Of a stretch of 64,000 bases of DNA, positions 37,506 through 47,211 are shown piece after piece. The translations under genes were made by a program, and so were the position numbers. This stretch comes from a virus. The notes beneath the pieces are model-generated. The model ran no database searches and was not told where the DNA came from. It worked only from the letters and a program-made list of their open reading frames with translations. Each line of letters starts with the position of its first letter. Position 1 is the stretch's first letter. The DNA lies in IMG/VR virus record IMGVR_UViG_3300026512_000005, positions 1 through 64,000 of that record, one strand, 5' to 3'.

Positions 37506-39224
37506 CAACTCTGCTATTTCTGCTATATTTTCACTCTCTACAATTGTATCATTTTCAAATGTATTTGTTAACATAGGACGGACACAGTCTATCATCTCCT
37601 GTGTTTGCGTATCTATTATAAACTTACCCGTTTTTATATCAACATTGGTATAGGGATTTATTTTAAATCTAGGACTAGGATTCTTTTTAGACATATGTAA
37701 CATAGAACCGAACACTATATCCTCAGCACTAATAAATTTGGTATTAAGTGGGAATGCATTCTTTTTAGATCTCGACACCCCTGAACCACGGTTCTGGTCT
37801 TCTAGAATGCTTGTCATATTGAAATACATATTATCGGATGTATTACTAACGGGTGTTACCCCTAGGTTAATAGCATTTGATTTAATGTTCTTATATATTT
37901 TCTTGGTAGATAGTACCTTGTTAAATATACGTGCTAACTCTTTCTCAGTTAATATCCTGTTACTGGAGGCTCGTTTGAATTCTAGGAATGCTTTATTAAC
38001 ACCTACAATGATTACAAATAATATGTAATAAGGTAAATCTATATATCTGTTATCTAACTTACTACTGTAATTTTCATAGTTCAAAACTAAATCATTAAAT
38101 GAAATAATACAATGATTTAATAACTCGAAGAAATCATCTACATCTATGTTTATCTCTAACAGCTTTTCTTTCACTATTAGGTCTAAGTAACCATTAAGTA
38201 TATTTATGTGTTCTAGCATATCTGTTTGGACTCTGTCTAGTGTAAATCTATTCTTAAAGATGACCTTACCTAATAATGTAACCCAGAAGAGCGACTCATC
38301 ATCTATCTTAGAAAAATCAAAGTCAGTAGTTATTGGTTTATCACCTTTTATAACTGTTGGTACTTGTTCGGCAAAAGCTGGTGTTAAATCAAAACTGTAT
38401 ATGAGACTAGCTACGTATGTTTCTAGTATAGGATTAACATCTTCTTTCTTAATAAATATAGATATATTATGTGGTACATAATTAACTGTATTTAATGTAC
38501 GTGGCCGTATACCTGTTGTAGTGTACTCTTTATAATTCTTTCGTAATGCAGTCGTATCTATATCTTTAGTACGCATTATTTTGGGTACGGTATTAAAAAG
38601 TTTCTTAAATGTATTAAGAAATCCATATTTAACAAAACTATACAAAGCTATTGGAATTATATCATTTACTTTATCAACAAGTTTATACGAACGAGAATGT
38701 ATAATTTGTATAGATACCTTCTCATCGTCTACTAGAATGTTACGATACATTTTCTTTATATTTAACTTATCTCTAAGTACACGTACAAATAACTCACTAG
38801 GTGCTGGACTGATCGGGTACTCAGATAATACTGGATTTAAACAGTAATGACTATCAGATAATTTTAAGTAGCCACCTCTATCTACATATGGTAATGCTAT
38901 AACTCTATTAAAAGCTTTATTATTATATTCAAAACCATACTCTACCTTATAGATATAGTCACGACCTATGTCTATAATGTTCTTACTAGCACTAGCGTTG
39001 ATGTTGTTATAGAAATCTTCTAATGGAGATAGTTTTCTAAAACCTTTATATATCATAGGTACAGAACTATCTATAGTACTCATGGCTGATTTAAAAACAG
39101 CATCTAAATATCTAGGTAGAACCTTGACGTAATGTCTAGCTAGACCGTCGGCTATATCTTTATTAAACTTGGGATTATCATTCTCTAAAATATCCATCAT
39201 AATTGGGTCAAGTGCGTTTACCAT
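37500..39224 (-). CDS. Probable RNA polymerase beta subunit, N-terminal half
   Basis: 574 residues. VIALPYVDRGGYLKLSDSHYCLNPVLSEYP (given here only as landmark near residues 110-140: ALPYVDRGG, LKLSDSHY, NPVLSE) resembles the IPYxxxxGGYFIxxGxExxIxxQ region of beta, and the chain has the size and helical N-terminal layout of the phiKZ-type betaN. The C-terminal FPLNTKFISAEDIVFGSML may lead into the break that precedes the betaC half. The assignment rests on this resemblance and on the presence of a betaC half at 51883-54129. AAGGATAACT before the ATG with the promoter element upstream. Confidence 0.6.
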   Translation of the reverse strand: MVNALDPIMMDILENDNPKFNKDIADGLARHYVKVLPRYLDAVFKSAMSTIDSSVPMIYKGFRKLSPLEDFYNNINASASKNIIDIGRDYIYKVEYGFEYNNKAFNRVIALPYVDRGGYLKLSDSHYCLNPVLSEYPISPAPSELFVRVLRDKLNIKKMYRNILVDDEKVSIQIIHSRSYKLVDKVNDIIPIALYSFVKYGFLNTFKKLFNTVPKIMRTKDIDTTALRKNYKEYTTTGIRPRTLNTVNYVPHNISIFIKKEDVNPILETYVASLIYSFDLTPAFAEQVPTVIKGDKPITTDFDFSKIDDESLFWVTLLGKVIFKNRFTLDRVQTDMLEHINILNGYLDLIVKEKLLEINIDVDDFFELLNHCIISFNDLVLNYENYSSKLDNRYIDLPYYILFVIIVGVNKAFLEFKRASSNRILTEKELARIFNKVLSTKKIYKNIKSNAINLGVTPVSNTSDNMYFNMTSILEDQNRGSGVSRSKKNAFPLNTKFISAEDIVFGSMLHMSKKNPSPRFKINPYTNVDIKTGKFIIDTQTQEMIDCVRPMLTNTFENDTIVESENIAEIAELV

Positions 39225-39238
39225 AGTTATCCTTCTTT

Positions 39239-39263
39239 AATTTATTTACATCTTAATATTAAA
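39239..39263 (-). promoter_or_regulatory. Conserved phage promoter-like element
   Basis: Minus strand TTTAATATTAAGATGTAAA followed by TAAATT; slightly divergent at the left end. Upstream of the probable betaN gene. Confidence 0.65.
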
Positions 39264-39276
39264 TGTTTAAAAAACA

Positions 39277-40299
39277 CTATGGTATTAAAGTCTTTAAAAG
39301 ATTTATTCCATCTTTAAAAGCAGAGATTTCTTCTTTCTCTAATTTAATCTCAGCTGTAGCTTGGTTAACTACATACGCATTTAATTTATGTAGAGATATC
39401 TCTTGGTCTATAAGGTATTTTCTCCAGTCATTGATTGCTTTAATTTTAGTATTAACAACATTGGCAATTTGTAATTGATGTTCAGCGTAATCTTTTAATA
39501 GGTCTGATTCTGTTCTAGTCTTAGCGAATAACCCAGTTAATGATAGTTCATCCTTATAGACCTTTTCACTATGGACGCGTTTACCATTGTAAAACATAGT
39601 TGTATCCAGATGACAACTATCCGTTGTATGAACTGTTGGTATACTCACTTCCTTATCTAAAATGTTAACACGTAGTCTGTTATTGTTTTTACTCTTAGCC
39701 TTAATAACTAACGTAAGTCCTTTTTCCTCATGTGTGCTATTTGCTATAGGGGTCACCTCTTTAGCGACTATATCGCGATAAAGGTCTTCTATACTAAGAG
39801 ATATTCGATGTCCATTGCAACTGACTACCTTATACTTTATAATACTTGACATTGGTATAAAATATACAAAACGAACAGTTATTCTCCTACCATAATTATT
39901 ACCACTAGCTACCTCCTCTAAATATTTCAACAAAGACGCCACCTCACTTTTAGGTAACATCATCCTGTTATTTTGTACCGTATAAACTAATGAGTTTATA
40001 TGGGATTTCATCTCTGGTCTAATAGTAAAAGCTTTTACAATATAGACACCTTTACCATATGTATGTTCATTAAACATATTATAACTATGTACTGCACGTA
40101 GTGGGAAGCCACCACTATCTATCCAAGGCATCGCCGCCTGTGTATCTACGTTACAATAAAACCATGTTTTTATAGATGGATTTATATACTCGACGTTTTC
40201 ATCTATAGCAGACCTGTGATCCAATATATTCGTCTTAAATATTACATCGCTAAATGGTAACTCTGCGACGTAACGGCTCTTTATCTCTTCGTTATTCAT
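39277..40299 (-). CDS. Unknown virion-type protein
   Basis: 340 residues, mostly beta in the first 270 and helical in the last 70. KRVHSEKVYKDELSL (near residue 240) resembles KRVHNEKVLNGKLTI in the 59187-59747 protein, so the two may share a domain. Promoter element and AAGGAGTGTA upstream. Soluble, no signal peptide. Probably a structural protein since it sits between betaN and the capsid genes. Confidence 0.75.
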   Translation of the reverse strand: MNNEEIKSRYVAELPFSDVIFKTNILDHRSAIDENVEYINPSIKTWFYCNVDTQAAMPWIDSGGFPLRAVHSYNMFNEHTYGKGVYIVKAFTIRPEMKSHINSLVYTVQNNRMMLPKSEVASLLKYLEEVASGNNYGRRITVRFVYFIPMSSIIKYKVVSCNGHRISLSIEDLYRDIVAKEVTPIANSTHEEKGLTLVIKAKSKNNNRLRVNILDKEVSIPTVHTTDSCHLDTTMFYNGKRVHSEKVYKDELSLTGLFAKTRTESDLLKDYAEHQLQIANVVNTKIKAINDWRKYLIDQEISLHKLNAYVVNQATAEIKLEKEEISAFKDGINLLKTLIP

Positions 40300-40315
40300 T
40301 ACACTCCTTTATATT

Positions 40316-40340
40316 GTTATATTTACATATTAGTAATATA
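40316..40340 (-). promoter_or_regulatory. Conserved phage promoter-like element
   Basis: Minus strand TATATTACTAATATGTAAA followed by TATAAC. Confidence 0.7.
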
Positions 40341-40361
40341 TAGAACAATAGGAATAGAAAC

Positions 40362-40398
40362 AATATAACAGTCTAGGATTACCCTAGACTGTTATATT
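40362..40398 (-). terminator. Hairpin terminator
   Basis: 16-bp perfect stem AATATAACAGTCTAGG / CCTAGACTGTTATATT with 5-base loop, overlapping the stop of the 40397-41008 gene. Longest stem in the window. Confidence 0.8.
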
Positions 40399-41008
40399 AA
40401 ATAGCGTAGTATCTTGTAATATTACTGATGCCTGTATCAGTAAGATATTTAAACATAGACGGCACATGAATAGTACCCTTATTAACATCTCTTGTAGAAA
40501 TATCTGCAAGTGTATGTATAACTTCGCTGATAATCTGGAAAGCCAATTTACTCTCATTACCGAAAGTCCAATGATAATCAAACTTAAGTAATGCAACTTC
40601 CGAAAACTTACCGTCACCAGCAATCATAAACATTCTATTTATAATATCAAAGTTTTGTTTAAAGTGGTTATAATCAACAGTGTTAATTACATTTCTTAAT
40701 TCAACGCAAAAATCGTATTTAGTAGCGACTTCTACTTGTGGTTCAGTATTAGCTGGTAAATTAAGATATCTCTCTATAACACTAATAGTATGGTCAACAA
40801 CACTGTTACCCTTATGGAACTCTTTAATCTCTTCAAAAGACTTAAGGTGGTTAACACTTTTAGCTTTGACCACAGGTGGGTTTGCAGGTGGGTTTGGAGG
40901 TATCGTTGGCGTAGGTTCTAATTGTTTAGTACCATTTTGTTTAACCTTAGGTTCACCAGTCTTTTCATCTAGTCCATCATCATTTTTAAATTGTTTTGCG
41001 TGTGACAT
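40397..41008 (-). CDS. Capsid-associated protein with proline-rich linker, unknown
   Basis: 203 residues. Residues 1-50 are polar with a proline-rich run (PTPTIPPNPPANPP), the rest helical and beta. AAGGAGAATATTAAA before the ATG. It directly follows the probable major capsid gene, so a decoration or head-assembly protein is plausible; no family recognised. Confidence 0.75.
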   Translation of the reverse strand: MSHAKQFKNDDGLDEKTGEPKVKQNGTKQLEPTPTIPPNPPANPPVVKAKSVNHLKSFEEIKEFHKGNSVVDHTISVIERYLNLPANTEPQVEVATKYDFCVELRNVINTVDYNHFKQNFDIINRMFMIAGDGKFSEVALLKFDYHWTFGNESKLAFQIISEVIHTLADISTRDVNKGTIHVPSMFKYLTDTGISNITRYYAI

Positions 41009-41040
41009 TTTAATATTCTCCTTATTAATTGTTCAAAAGA

Positions 41041-41078
41041 TTAATACATAGCCTCCATAAAAGAGAACTATGTATTAA
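41041..41078 (-). terminator. Hairpin after the major capsid gene
   Basis: TTAATACATAG / CTATGTATTAA, 11-bp stem with a 16-base loop, 18 bases after the capsid stop. Confidence 0.6.
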
Positions 41079-41095
41079 GAAAAAGTAGGTGTCTA

Positions 41096-43213
41096 CTATT
41101 TAGATTTATCTACAAAGTATGTAGCAATCTTACCACTAGCAGCCTCAATACCAGATACACTTAATACAGTTATAATTGGTAATAAAGTCTGATGTCTGTA
41201 AACAGGCATATGTAAAGTTTCATATGTTAAAGCACCACCAGTTTCACGTTGTGAAGCAAGTACTGTTTCAGGTGACCATCCACATACACCATAGTTAAAT
41301 ACTGTAGGAGAAGCGTTTCTCTCTTTACCCATAATACCGAATGATATGTAAATCATACCAGCAATAAGACTATCATCAGAGCGTCTAACCACATAGTTAA
41401 ATGTTTCATCTTCAAACGACTCTACATAACGACCAATATTATAATCAGTACCAATAATAATTGTTGGTTTAATATCACCGTAAACGGCTCTAAACGGTTT
41501 AGAGTAGTTCGAGTTTGTATACATTTTAGTAGCATAGTTCTTAATCTTTAGTTTAAGAGCAGCTGTAATGTCAGTTTCTCTTCTAGAAGACTCTCTACCA
41601 TCTACAATAGTTGAAACATCAATATCTTCAGTGTATGATGTTTTAAAGAACATGTCCGAAGCTAACCCATAGTCAGTAGTATTAATATGTTGTGTATCAA
41701 TCACAGCAGCACTAGTTACTAGTTCTAACAGACCATTTTTAGATAGAGCATGTGTAGTAAAATCAATAAGTGCTTGACCTACGTTATCACCACTATTACC
41801 ATTAATTGGTGCCACCTCACGAATGATATGTCGTTTCTGTAAAGTATAAACATAACGTTTTGTTTCAGTAGCTAAAGTCTTAGCTCTAAATCTACCATTT
41901 GAGTTTTCAGCATAAGCTTCAGGTAAAACTGCAGGTACTTTAATAGACTCTATAACCGCTTTAACTTTATCATACTCATCACCAGATGTAATCTCATTAC
42001 CAGCGGCATCAAATAGACCAGCAAATTCACGAGAAACAGCATATACAACGAAATTACTTGTTTCAAGATTAGCATCACCCTTTAAGTGGATGTCTACATT
42101 AACATAGTGTCCTTTAGCAAGTTTAAGTAAATCAGTAATTCTAGTCGTTTCATTATCAGTTCTAGTTAAGGCATCGCCTCTAAATGTAATTGTAGTTTGA
42201 TAATCTAAACTAAGGTTCATAACATCGCCAACTTTAGTATCCGTAAATACAGCAGGTAAACCATGAATGTTTCTAGAGAAGTTATCTACAACATCTTTAC
42301 CATCTTTATCCTTACCTTCAAGAGTTAGAAAGATTGTTTCGATAGATAAATGTGTATTTAACATATCGCTATCATCTACAATACCTTTTGAAACTAGTTC
42401 GTCTGGTTGTGATAATGTTAGAATATTTGATTTAACATCAGTTCTAATTGGAGCAGTAGTGATACCATAACCATCACCAATAGTTACTTGTCTACTGATA
42501 CCACTAACCCCTTTAGGATTATAAAGTACATCTCTGTTTTCATCACGAACAACAGGATATAGTCTATTTGCATCTAATGTGAAAAGTGAAGTATCATTAA
42601 GTTTTTTGAATAAAGACTCGCTAATATTTTTAATAGCTTTACCAGATAAGTCACGTTTAACAGTTGTAACTAGGTTGGTGATAGTAGTAGTAATAGAGAA
42701 ACCATTTTTAGATGGGTCTACAACAACGATTGGATAAAATAGTTCTGCAACAGGATCTTGTTTAAGAGCTAAAGACTGATAAGCAACAGTAAAATATAAA
42801 GATGCACTAGCATCGACTTTCTCAAATGACTCTAAGCCAGCTTTCATATCTCTATCAGAGATGAAATCAGTAGGTGTCAAAGTTCTATTATACGTAGTGT
42901 CACCTTCCCCAGCAACACTAGCTCTAGAACCCATAGTTCTTGAAACTGATGCCATTGGATTAAGTGCGTATTGTGCAGCTTCTTGTGCGGCAACAATTTG
43001 ATGGTCTGATAATTTAAAAGCTACACTACCATCTGCAGATATTGTAGAACCACGAAGTGCCTCACCAATAGTTGTATGTAACATAGAACGTTTACCTTCA
43101 GCATCCGCTCTCACCGAGTTATTACTAGATTCAACTCCAGCCGTAATCCCACTATAACTAGCATCGATAGAAACGCCACTTACAGAATCAAATATCTTTT
43201 TAAAATTTGTCAT
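41096..43213 (-). CDS. Probable major capsid protein
   Basis: 705 residues, close to the roughly 750 of phiKZ gp120. Composition is typical of an abundant structural protein: rich in Ala, Ser, Thr and Asp, no long hydrophobic segment, few cysteines. It has a strong AAGGAAGATAT site and neighbours of structural type. Several A-x-E or G-x-E points in the first 80 residues (RADAEGK, AAQEAAQ) could serve a prohead protease if the phage uses phiKZ-like cleavage, but this was not shown. The identification is by size, composition and context. Confidence 0.65.
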   Translation of the reverse strand: MTNFKKIFDSVSGVSIDASYSGITAGVESSNNSVRADAEGKRSMLHTTIGEALRGSTISADGSVAFKLSDHQIVAAQEAAQYALNPMASVSRTMGSRASVAGEGDTTYNRTLTPTDFISDRDMKAGLESFEKVDASASLYFTVAYQSLALKQDPVAELFYPIVVVDPSKNGFSITTTITNLVTTVKRDLSGKAIKNISESLFKKLNDTSLFTLDANRLYPVVRDENRDVLYNPKGVSGISRQVTIGDGYGITTAPIRTDVKSNILTLSQPDELVSKGIVDDSDMLNTHLSIETIFLTLEGKDKDGKDVVDNFSRNIHGLPAVFTDTKVGDVMNLSLDYQTTITFRGDALTRTDNETTRITDLLKLAKGHYVNVDIHLKGDANLETSNFVVYAVSREFAGLFDAAGNEITSGDEYDKVKAVIESIKVPAVLPEAYAENSNGRFRAKTLATETKRYVYTLQKRHIIREVAPINGNSGDNVGQALIDFTTHALSKNGLLELVTSAAVIDTQHINTTDYGLASDMFFKTSYTEDIDVSTIVDGRESSRRETDITAALKLKIKNYATKMYTNSNYSKPFRAVYGDIKPTIIIGTDYNIGRYVESFEDETFNYVVRRSDDSLIAGMIYISFGIMGKERNASPTVFNYGVCGWSPETVLASQRETGGALTYETLHMPVYRHQTLLPIITVLSVSGIEAASGKIATYFVDKSK

Positions 43214-43222
43214 ATATCTTCC

Positions 43223-43906
43223 TTATATTTTTTGTTTTGTTTTTGTATACACACACGAGTTCTTAAGTTGTAAGAAAATGTTGTTAAGGGTTATTGTATC
43301 TTTCGTGTAGTTATCATTATGTGTGTTCTTTCTTTCTTTAGCTATTATATTCAAATAAACTTTAAATACTGCATAAATTTCACAAGCGTAACTTGTTTCA
43401 GTTATATAGTCTATAAATAAAAAATTATTTATATCATTATTGTTTATTTTCACATATTTAACGTTACCTATTACTTTAGTAACAGTATCATTACCGTATT
43501 TTACAAAGCATGTTTTATCAACACTATAATTGCCTCGTAATATTTTTCCTATTTCAATACTATTAAACAAATTATCAGTAGTTGAACCAGAAGTTATCTG
43601 TAACGGTGATGTATCTACAGTTTTCTCTCGCATTTTACCTATTTGTCTCAATAATAATAATCGGGTATTTTCTTTAACACCACTCTCATCAAGTATATGT
43701 AACACCCTATGTAATAATTTAGCATTAAAACCATACGCTAAGAATAACTCATTCATTTCTATAACGCTGATTATATTAAAAATCTTATTAGCGTCCAACT
43801 CCGCTGTTTTATAAGTTGTGTTACAGAGTATATCTACAATACGTTCTATGTTGTTAAAAATATTTTCTGTTACTGGTACTACCTGTGGTATTTGTTCTAT
43901 CATCAT
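43223..43906 (-). CDS. Unknown protein upstream of the capsid gene
   Basis: 227 residues from the ATG pair at 43906, preceded by AAGGATAAGATA; an in-frame TTG at 43933 is less likely. Helical N-terminus (residues 10-110) and beta-rich C-terminus. It lies 9 bases before the capsid gene's start and so is co-expressed with it. Head-assembly role possible. Confidence 0.72.
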   Translation of the reverse strand: MMIEQIPQVVPVTENIFNNIERIVDILCNTTYKTAELDANKIFNIISVIEMNELFLAYGFNAKLLHRVLHILDESGVKENTRLLLLRQIGKMREKTVDTSPLQITSGSTTDNLFNSIEIGKILRGNYSVDKTCFVKYGNDTVTKVIGNVKYVKINNNDINNFLFIDYITETSYACEIYAVFKVYLNIIAKERKNTHNDNYTKDTITLNNIFLQLKNSCVYTKTKQKI

Positions 43907-44001
43907 TATCTTATCCTTATAAAGTAATTTCAAGAAAATGTTTTAATTAACTTTTATAAGCTGTGATTATCTTGATTTATAGATAAAACAAGGAAGAACA
44001 G

Positions 44002-45489
44002 ATGAATAATATGGAAACACTGGTTAAGGCATTAATATTACTGATAAGTGAGTTTAGTTTAAATGGTAAAATAAAATCAACGGTTTTAATAAAAGAGCTA
44101 TTAGAAGAGACAGTAGAGGCTAAGCGTGCTAAAACATTCAATGATGAAATGGATTTGATTGCTAATATGCGTAACTTACTAACCAATATATTAGATGGTA
44201 GCATCATACCTAACGATGAATTATATGTCAGTATAGATATCATGTTAGCTAATAGACAAGCACTAGCTAAGATCGTCTATAAGTATAGTACTAAGAAAAG
44301 TGAAGTGGTTATTAAATTATTAAGAAATGAACTATATAAACTTGTTAAAAAGATAAGAGTTAAGAAACTATTCCAGACAAGTCTTAATAGAATGTTGTCC
44401 AATAATATAGATGTGGATATGGCGTTAATAGATATAGCCGATAAGATTACTAAATTAAAAGAAAAGAAAACAAAGAGAATACACCCCGCACTTGTAGATA
44501 GTATTAATTTTAAAGATGAAAAGTCAGTACGTGAGGCCGCTCAAAAGGCTGTTGATCTAATTAAGGGTAACACCGTTTTTAAGACTGGTTGGTCTTGTTT
44601 AGATACTATGACACAGGGTGGTTTCAGAAGGGGCGAAACAGTTACAGCTGGTGCACTACCACATAATTATAAATCATCGTTTACTAAGTCAGTATTCTTA
44701 CAATTATGTAGATTTAATAAACCTATTATAAAAGATAATAAGAAACCGTTAATGTTATTTGTAAGTTTGGAAGAGGAGACTGATAATATTATGTTCTTCT
44801 TTTATAGTTACCTGAAATTCTCATTAGAGAATATCTCTATAAAGAAGAAAGATAAAAAGAAACTTGACCCTAAGGAAGTCTCTAAATATGTTTATGATAT
44901 ATTAGAGGCAACTGGTTTCCATGTTGAAGTTTTACGTATGGCTCCCGATAAATTTGATAAACAAGCTTTTGAGGAAGTTATCGAAAGTTATGAAAACGAT
45001 GGGTTTGAAATACAGTCATTCTTTTTAGACTATGCCAAGAAAATGAATAGAAGAGGTATAGACCGAGGCGGTCCTTCTGGAACTGATTTATTGGAACTAT
45101 TTAGTATACTTAGAAACATTACGAGTAGTAAGAGTATATTGTTTTTCACACCGCACCAGTTAAATACTCGTGCCAAAGGACTATTACAAAACGGTTTACC
45201 TGATAATGAATTTGTACAGTTTATAGCTGGTAAAGGTTATTATGCAGATAGTAGCCAGTTAGACCAAGAGATAGATTTAGAATTGTTCTTACACCTTATT
45301 AAAAAGAATGGCAAGACATACCTAGCATTACAGCGTGGTAAGCATAGAATACCAACAGTAATCCCCGAGGAAGAGAAATATATAGAACTAATGTTTCCTA
45401 ACAAGGTAAGTCCTATACCTGATAGTAGTGATACCCACACCGATATATGTAGTAAAGTAGATAACGAGGATGATGATTTTAACTTTTAA
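44002..45489 (+). CDS. DnaB/gp41-like replicative helicase with atypical P-loop
   Basis: 495 residues. Residues 1-160 are a helical N-terminal domain. From residue 190 there is a RecA/DnaB-type core: TGWSCLDTMTQGGFRRGETVT, then AGALPHNYKSSF in the Walker A position (K224), LMLFVSLEEE, the Walker B FFLDYAKKM, a TPHQL sensor and a final QRGKHR. The P-loop lacks the glycine before lysine. Such forms look functional in jumbo-phage helicases as far as I recall, but this needs checking. Acidic tail (DEDDDFNF-type) may bind a partner. ACAAGGAAGAACAG before the ATG. Confidence 0.85.
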   Translation: MNNMETLVKALILLISEFSLNGKIKSTVLIKELLEETVEAKRAKTFNDEMDLIANMRNLLTNILDGSIIPNDELYVSIDIMLANRQALAKIVYKYSTKKSEVVIKLLRNELYKLVKKIRVKKLFQTSLNRMLSNNIDVDMALIDIADKITKLKEKKTKRIHPALVDSINFKDEKSVREAAQKAVDLIKGNTVFKTGWSCLDTMTQGGFRRGETVTAGALPHNYKSSFTKSVFLQLCRFNKPIIKDNKKPLMLFVSLEEETDNIMFFFYSYLKFSLENISIKKKDKKKLDPKEVSKYVYDILEATGFHVEVLRMAPDKFDKQAFEEVIESYENDGFEIQSFFLDYAKKMNRRGIDRGGPSGTDLLELFSILRNITSSKSILFFTPHQLNTRAKGLLQNGLPDNEFVQFIAGKGYYADSSQLDQEIDLELFLHLIKKNGKTYLALQRGKHRIPTVIPEEEKYIELMFPNKVSPIPDSSDTHTDICSKVDNEDDDFNF

Positions 45490-45498
45490 AGAAAAAAA

Positions 45499-45528
45499 AG
45501 AAGATATAGGTCTGTTCCTATATCTTCT
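45499..45528. terminator. Hairpin terminator with U-tract on the minus strand
   Basis: AGAAGATATAGG / CCTATATCTTCT, followed on the minus strand directly by a run of eight U; also serves the plus-strand helicase gene. Confidence 0.78.
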
Positions 45529-45553
45529 AAAGTCATTCTTGTTTCTATGAACA

Positions 45554-45763
45554 TCACACACGACTGTGGTGTGGTCGCGATCTGTTTGTAGCTGAGGTAG
45601 TCGCATCCTTTCGTGTCCTCTTAATACGAATTATCCTATTAGGAACACTTTCCTTATTTTGTTTGTTATAACACACTTGACACAACTTCGCCATATGTAC
45701 TATGTCCTCGAAGCTTTTCACCGCTGGTTTAGATCCGCATTCTTTACAAATATATACTAACAT
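45554..45763 (-). CDS. Small zinc-finger protein
   Basis: 69 residues. CKEC near the N-terminus (C6, C9) and CQVC (C28, C31) form a probable four-cysteine zinc site; the rest is strongly basic (RIIRIKRTRKD, HHSRV). Own promoter element and AAAAAGGAAAACAA before the ATG. Such small Zn proteins often bind nucleic acid or other proteins in phages; target unknown. Confidence 0.75.
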   Translation of the reverse strand: MLVYICKECGSKPAVKSFEDIVHMAKLCQVCYNKQNKESVPNRIIRIKRTRKDATTSATNRSRPHHSRV

Positions 45764-45785
45764 TTGTTTTCCTTTTTACAGTTAA

Positions 45786-45810
45786 ATTGTTTTACACTTT
45801 AATAATATAT
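45786..45810 (-). promoter_or_regulatory. Conserved phage promoter-like element
   Basis: Minus strand TATATTATTAAAGTGTAAA followed by ACAAT; one change in the ATGTAAA part. Confidence 0.65.
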
Positions 45811-45824
45811 AAGTGAAAAAGTTT

Positions 45825-45854
45825 AGATACTATACCTAGATAGGTATAGTATCT
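45825..45854 (-). terminator. Hairpin terminator
   Basis: AGATACTATACC / GGTATAGTATCT with a 6-base loop, overlapping the stop of the 45854-46747 gene. Confidence 0.72.
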
Positions 45855-46747
45855 TATATAGCTGTTCTTAATTTAAAATATTTAGTACTCATGGTAGTAC
45901 CATCTGTTTTAGTAACTTTGATACCCACTAAGAATATGTTTGTATCATACTTAAAAGCTTCCTTAGGAATTACTTTAGTCAGACCTTTAACCTTGTGTTT
46001 ATATGTTTGTATAGAATCGGATAATCCTGTAGCGTGCACTGTTACTTCCATGCTCTCGAAATTTGCTATAGGTTTAACCATGAGGTTAACACCGGTACTA
46101 TTACTAACACCATCTAAATCCTGTACTAACTGCACCTCTTTAACATCTGGCACGGTAAATACTTGTTGTGCAAAATCGGATTGGTCGTTACTTGTAGATT
46201 TATGTGCAACCTTTAGAATATAACTCCTACCACTTTCTAGTATAACATCATCCATTAGTTTATGTGTTAAATCATCTTTATTAATAAGCTCACTAAATAC
46301 TGGCTCGCCATCTAGTGTTTCTATGATGTAACTAGTATACTCGTGTTTACCATTAGACGTAGTAGACATCTTACTCGTTCTAACTGTAAATAGACTATTA
46401 GGCATATTTTTATGGTCGAAATCCAGCTGTACAGATGGTGTCATAACCATAGACGGTATTGGATAATCAAAAGCAATCTTGATAAAGTCATTGGTTTTAA
46501 TAATACCAACTTCAGATTCAAATATTGATTTATTACATATAATACGTGCTTTAGCATAGTATATTGTGTCTGGTTTCATTTCATAGTCTAAGATTACTGA
46601 AGTAAGGTTATCCTTATCCTCAAGACTAGTTTTAACTATATTAGCTTCTGTAAATATCTTACTCGTAGATAGATACCACGATGTCGCTTCGTGTATCCAC
46701 CCCATTGTTTTTGGTAAATCTATTTTCGGTGTGTATAGAACAACCAT
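45854..46747 (-). CDS. Virion protein with Fn3/Ig-like beta domains
   Basis: 297 residues that parse into three strand-rich modules of about 95 residues (for example TIYYAKARIICNKSIFES, SYILKVAHKSTSNDQSDF, NIFLVGIKVTKTDGTT). This is the look of tandem fibronectin-III or Ig-like domains in tail or head decoration proteins. AAAGGATTAAT before the ATG. No signal peptide. Last gene of the helicase/RNA polymerase minus-strand run. Confidence 0.65.
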   Translation of the reverse strand: MVVLYTPKIDLPKTMGWIHEATSWYLSTSKIFTEANIVKTSLEDKDNLTSVILDYEMKPDTIYYAKARIICNKSIFESEVGIIKTNDFIKIAFDYPIPSMVMTPSVQLDFDHKNMPNSLFTVRTSKMSTTSNGKHEYTSYIIETLDGEPVFSELINKDDLTHKLMDDVILESGRSYILKVAHKSTSNDQSDFAQQVFTVPDVKEVQLVQDLDGVSNSTGVNLMVKPIANFESMEVTVHATGLSDSIQTYKHKVKGLTKVIPKEAFKYDTNIFLVGIKVTKTDGTTMSTKYFKLRTAI

Positions 46748-46806
46748 ATTAATCCTTTATTTTATTAATCAATTTATAGAGTACCCGATAGACTGAGAAA
46801 AAAAAG

Positions 46807-47190
46807 TTAGAAGTATTTATCCAGTTCTTGTAAAGTATCTAGTATATACTTAACACCTGTTTTACTTCTATGAAAATGTTTAATATCCGTAAACAATTCT
46901 TCTATCATTTCTGGAGTTGAACGAGTACATCTATACATAAGTATTTCATGAGCTACTTCATCTAACATCATGTCAGTCCTAGCAACTGTTAATGAAATGC
47001 CTTTAGTTTTTCTATTCAATTCTATTTTAAGTATTATCGTACCTTTATCATAAGGTGTTAAGTCATATACTATGTTGTCATCATATGTCGTAGTACCAGT
47101 ATTTACTATCTTTCTATACGGATTTTCTATCTCAGAACTAGTTAGCTTCGTAAGCAAGTTCTCATATACTCCCATTAAACGTAACTCCAT
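46807..47190 (-). CDS. Small unknown protein
   Basis: 127 residues, alpha/beta, no recognised motif. AACAGGAGTTAAAA before the ATG; 21 bases after the previous small gene. Sits in the operon below the UvsW-like helicase. Confidence 0.72.
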   Translation of the reverse strand: MELRLMGVYENLLTKLTSSEIENPYRKIVNTGTTTYDDNIVYDLTPYDKGTIILKIELNRKTKGISLTVARTDMMLDEVAHEILMYRCTRSTPEMIEELFTDIKHFHRSKTGVKYILDTLQELDKYF

Positions 47191-47211
47191 TTTTAACTCC
47201 TGTTGTTTTAT

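Noticed and set aside
45388-45606. 72-codon minus-strand frame spanning a terminator
   Set aside because: Crosses the hairpin and overlaps both the helicase and zinc-finger genes; no ribosome site.
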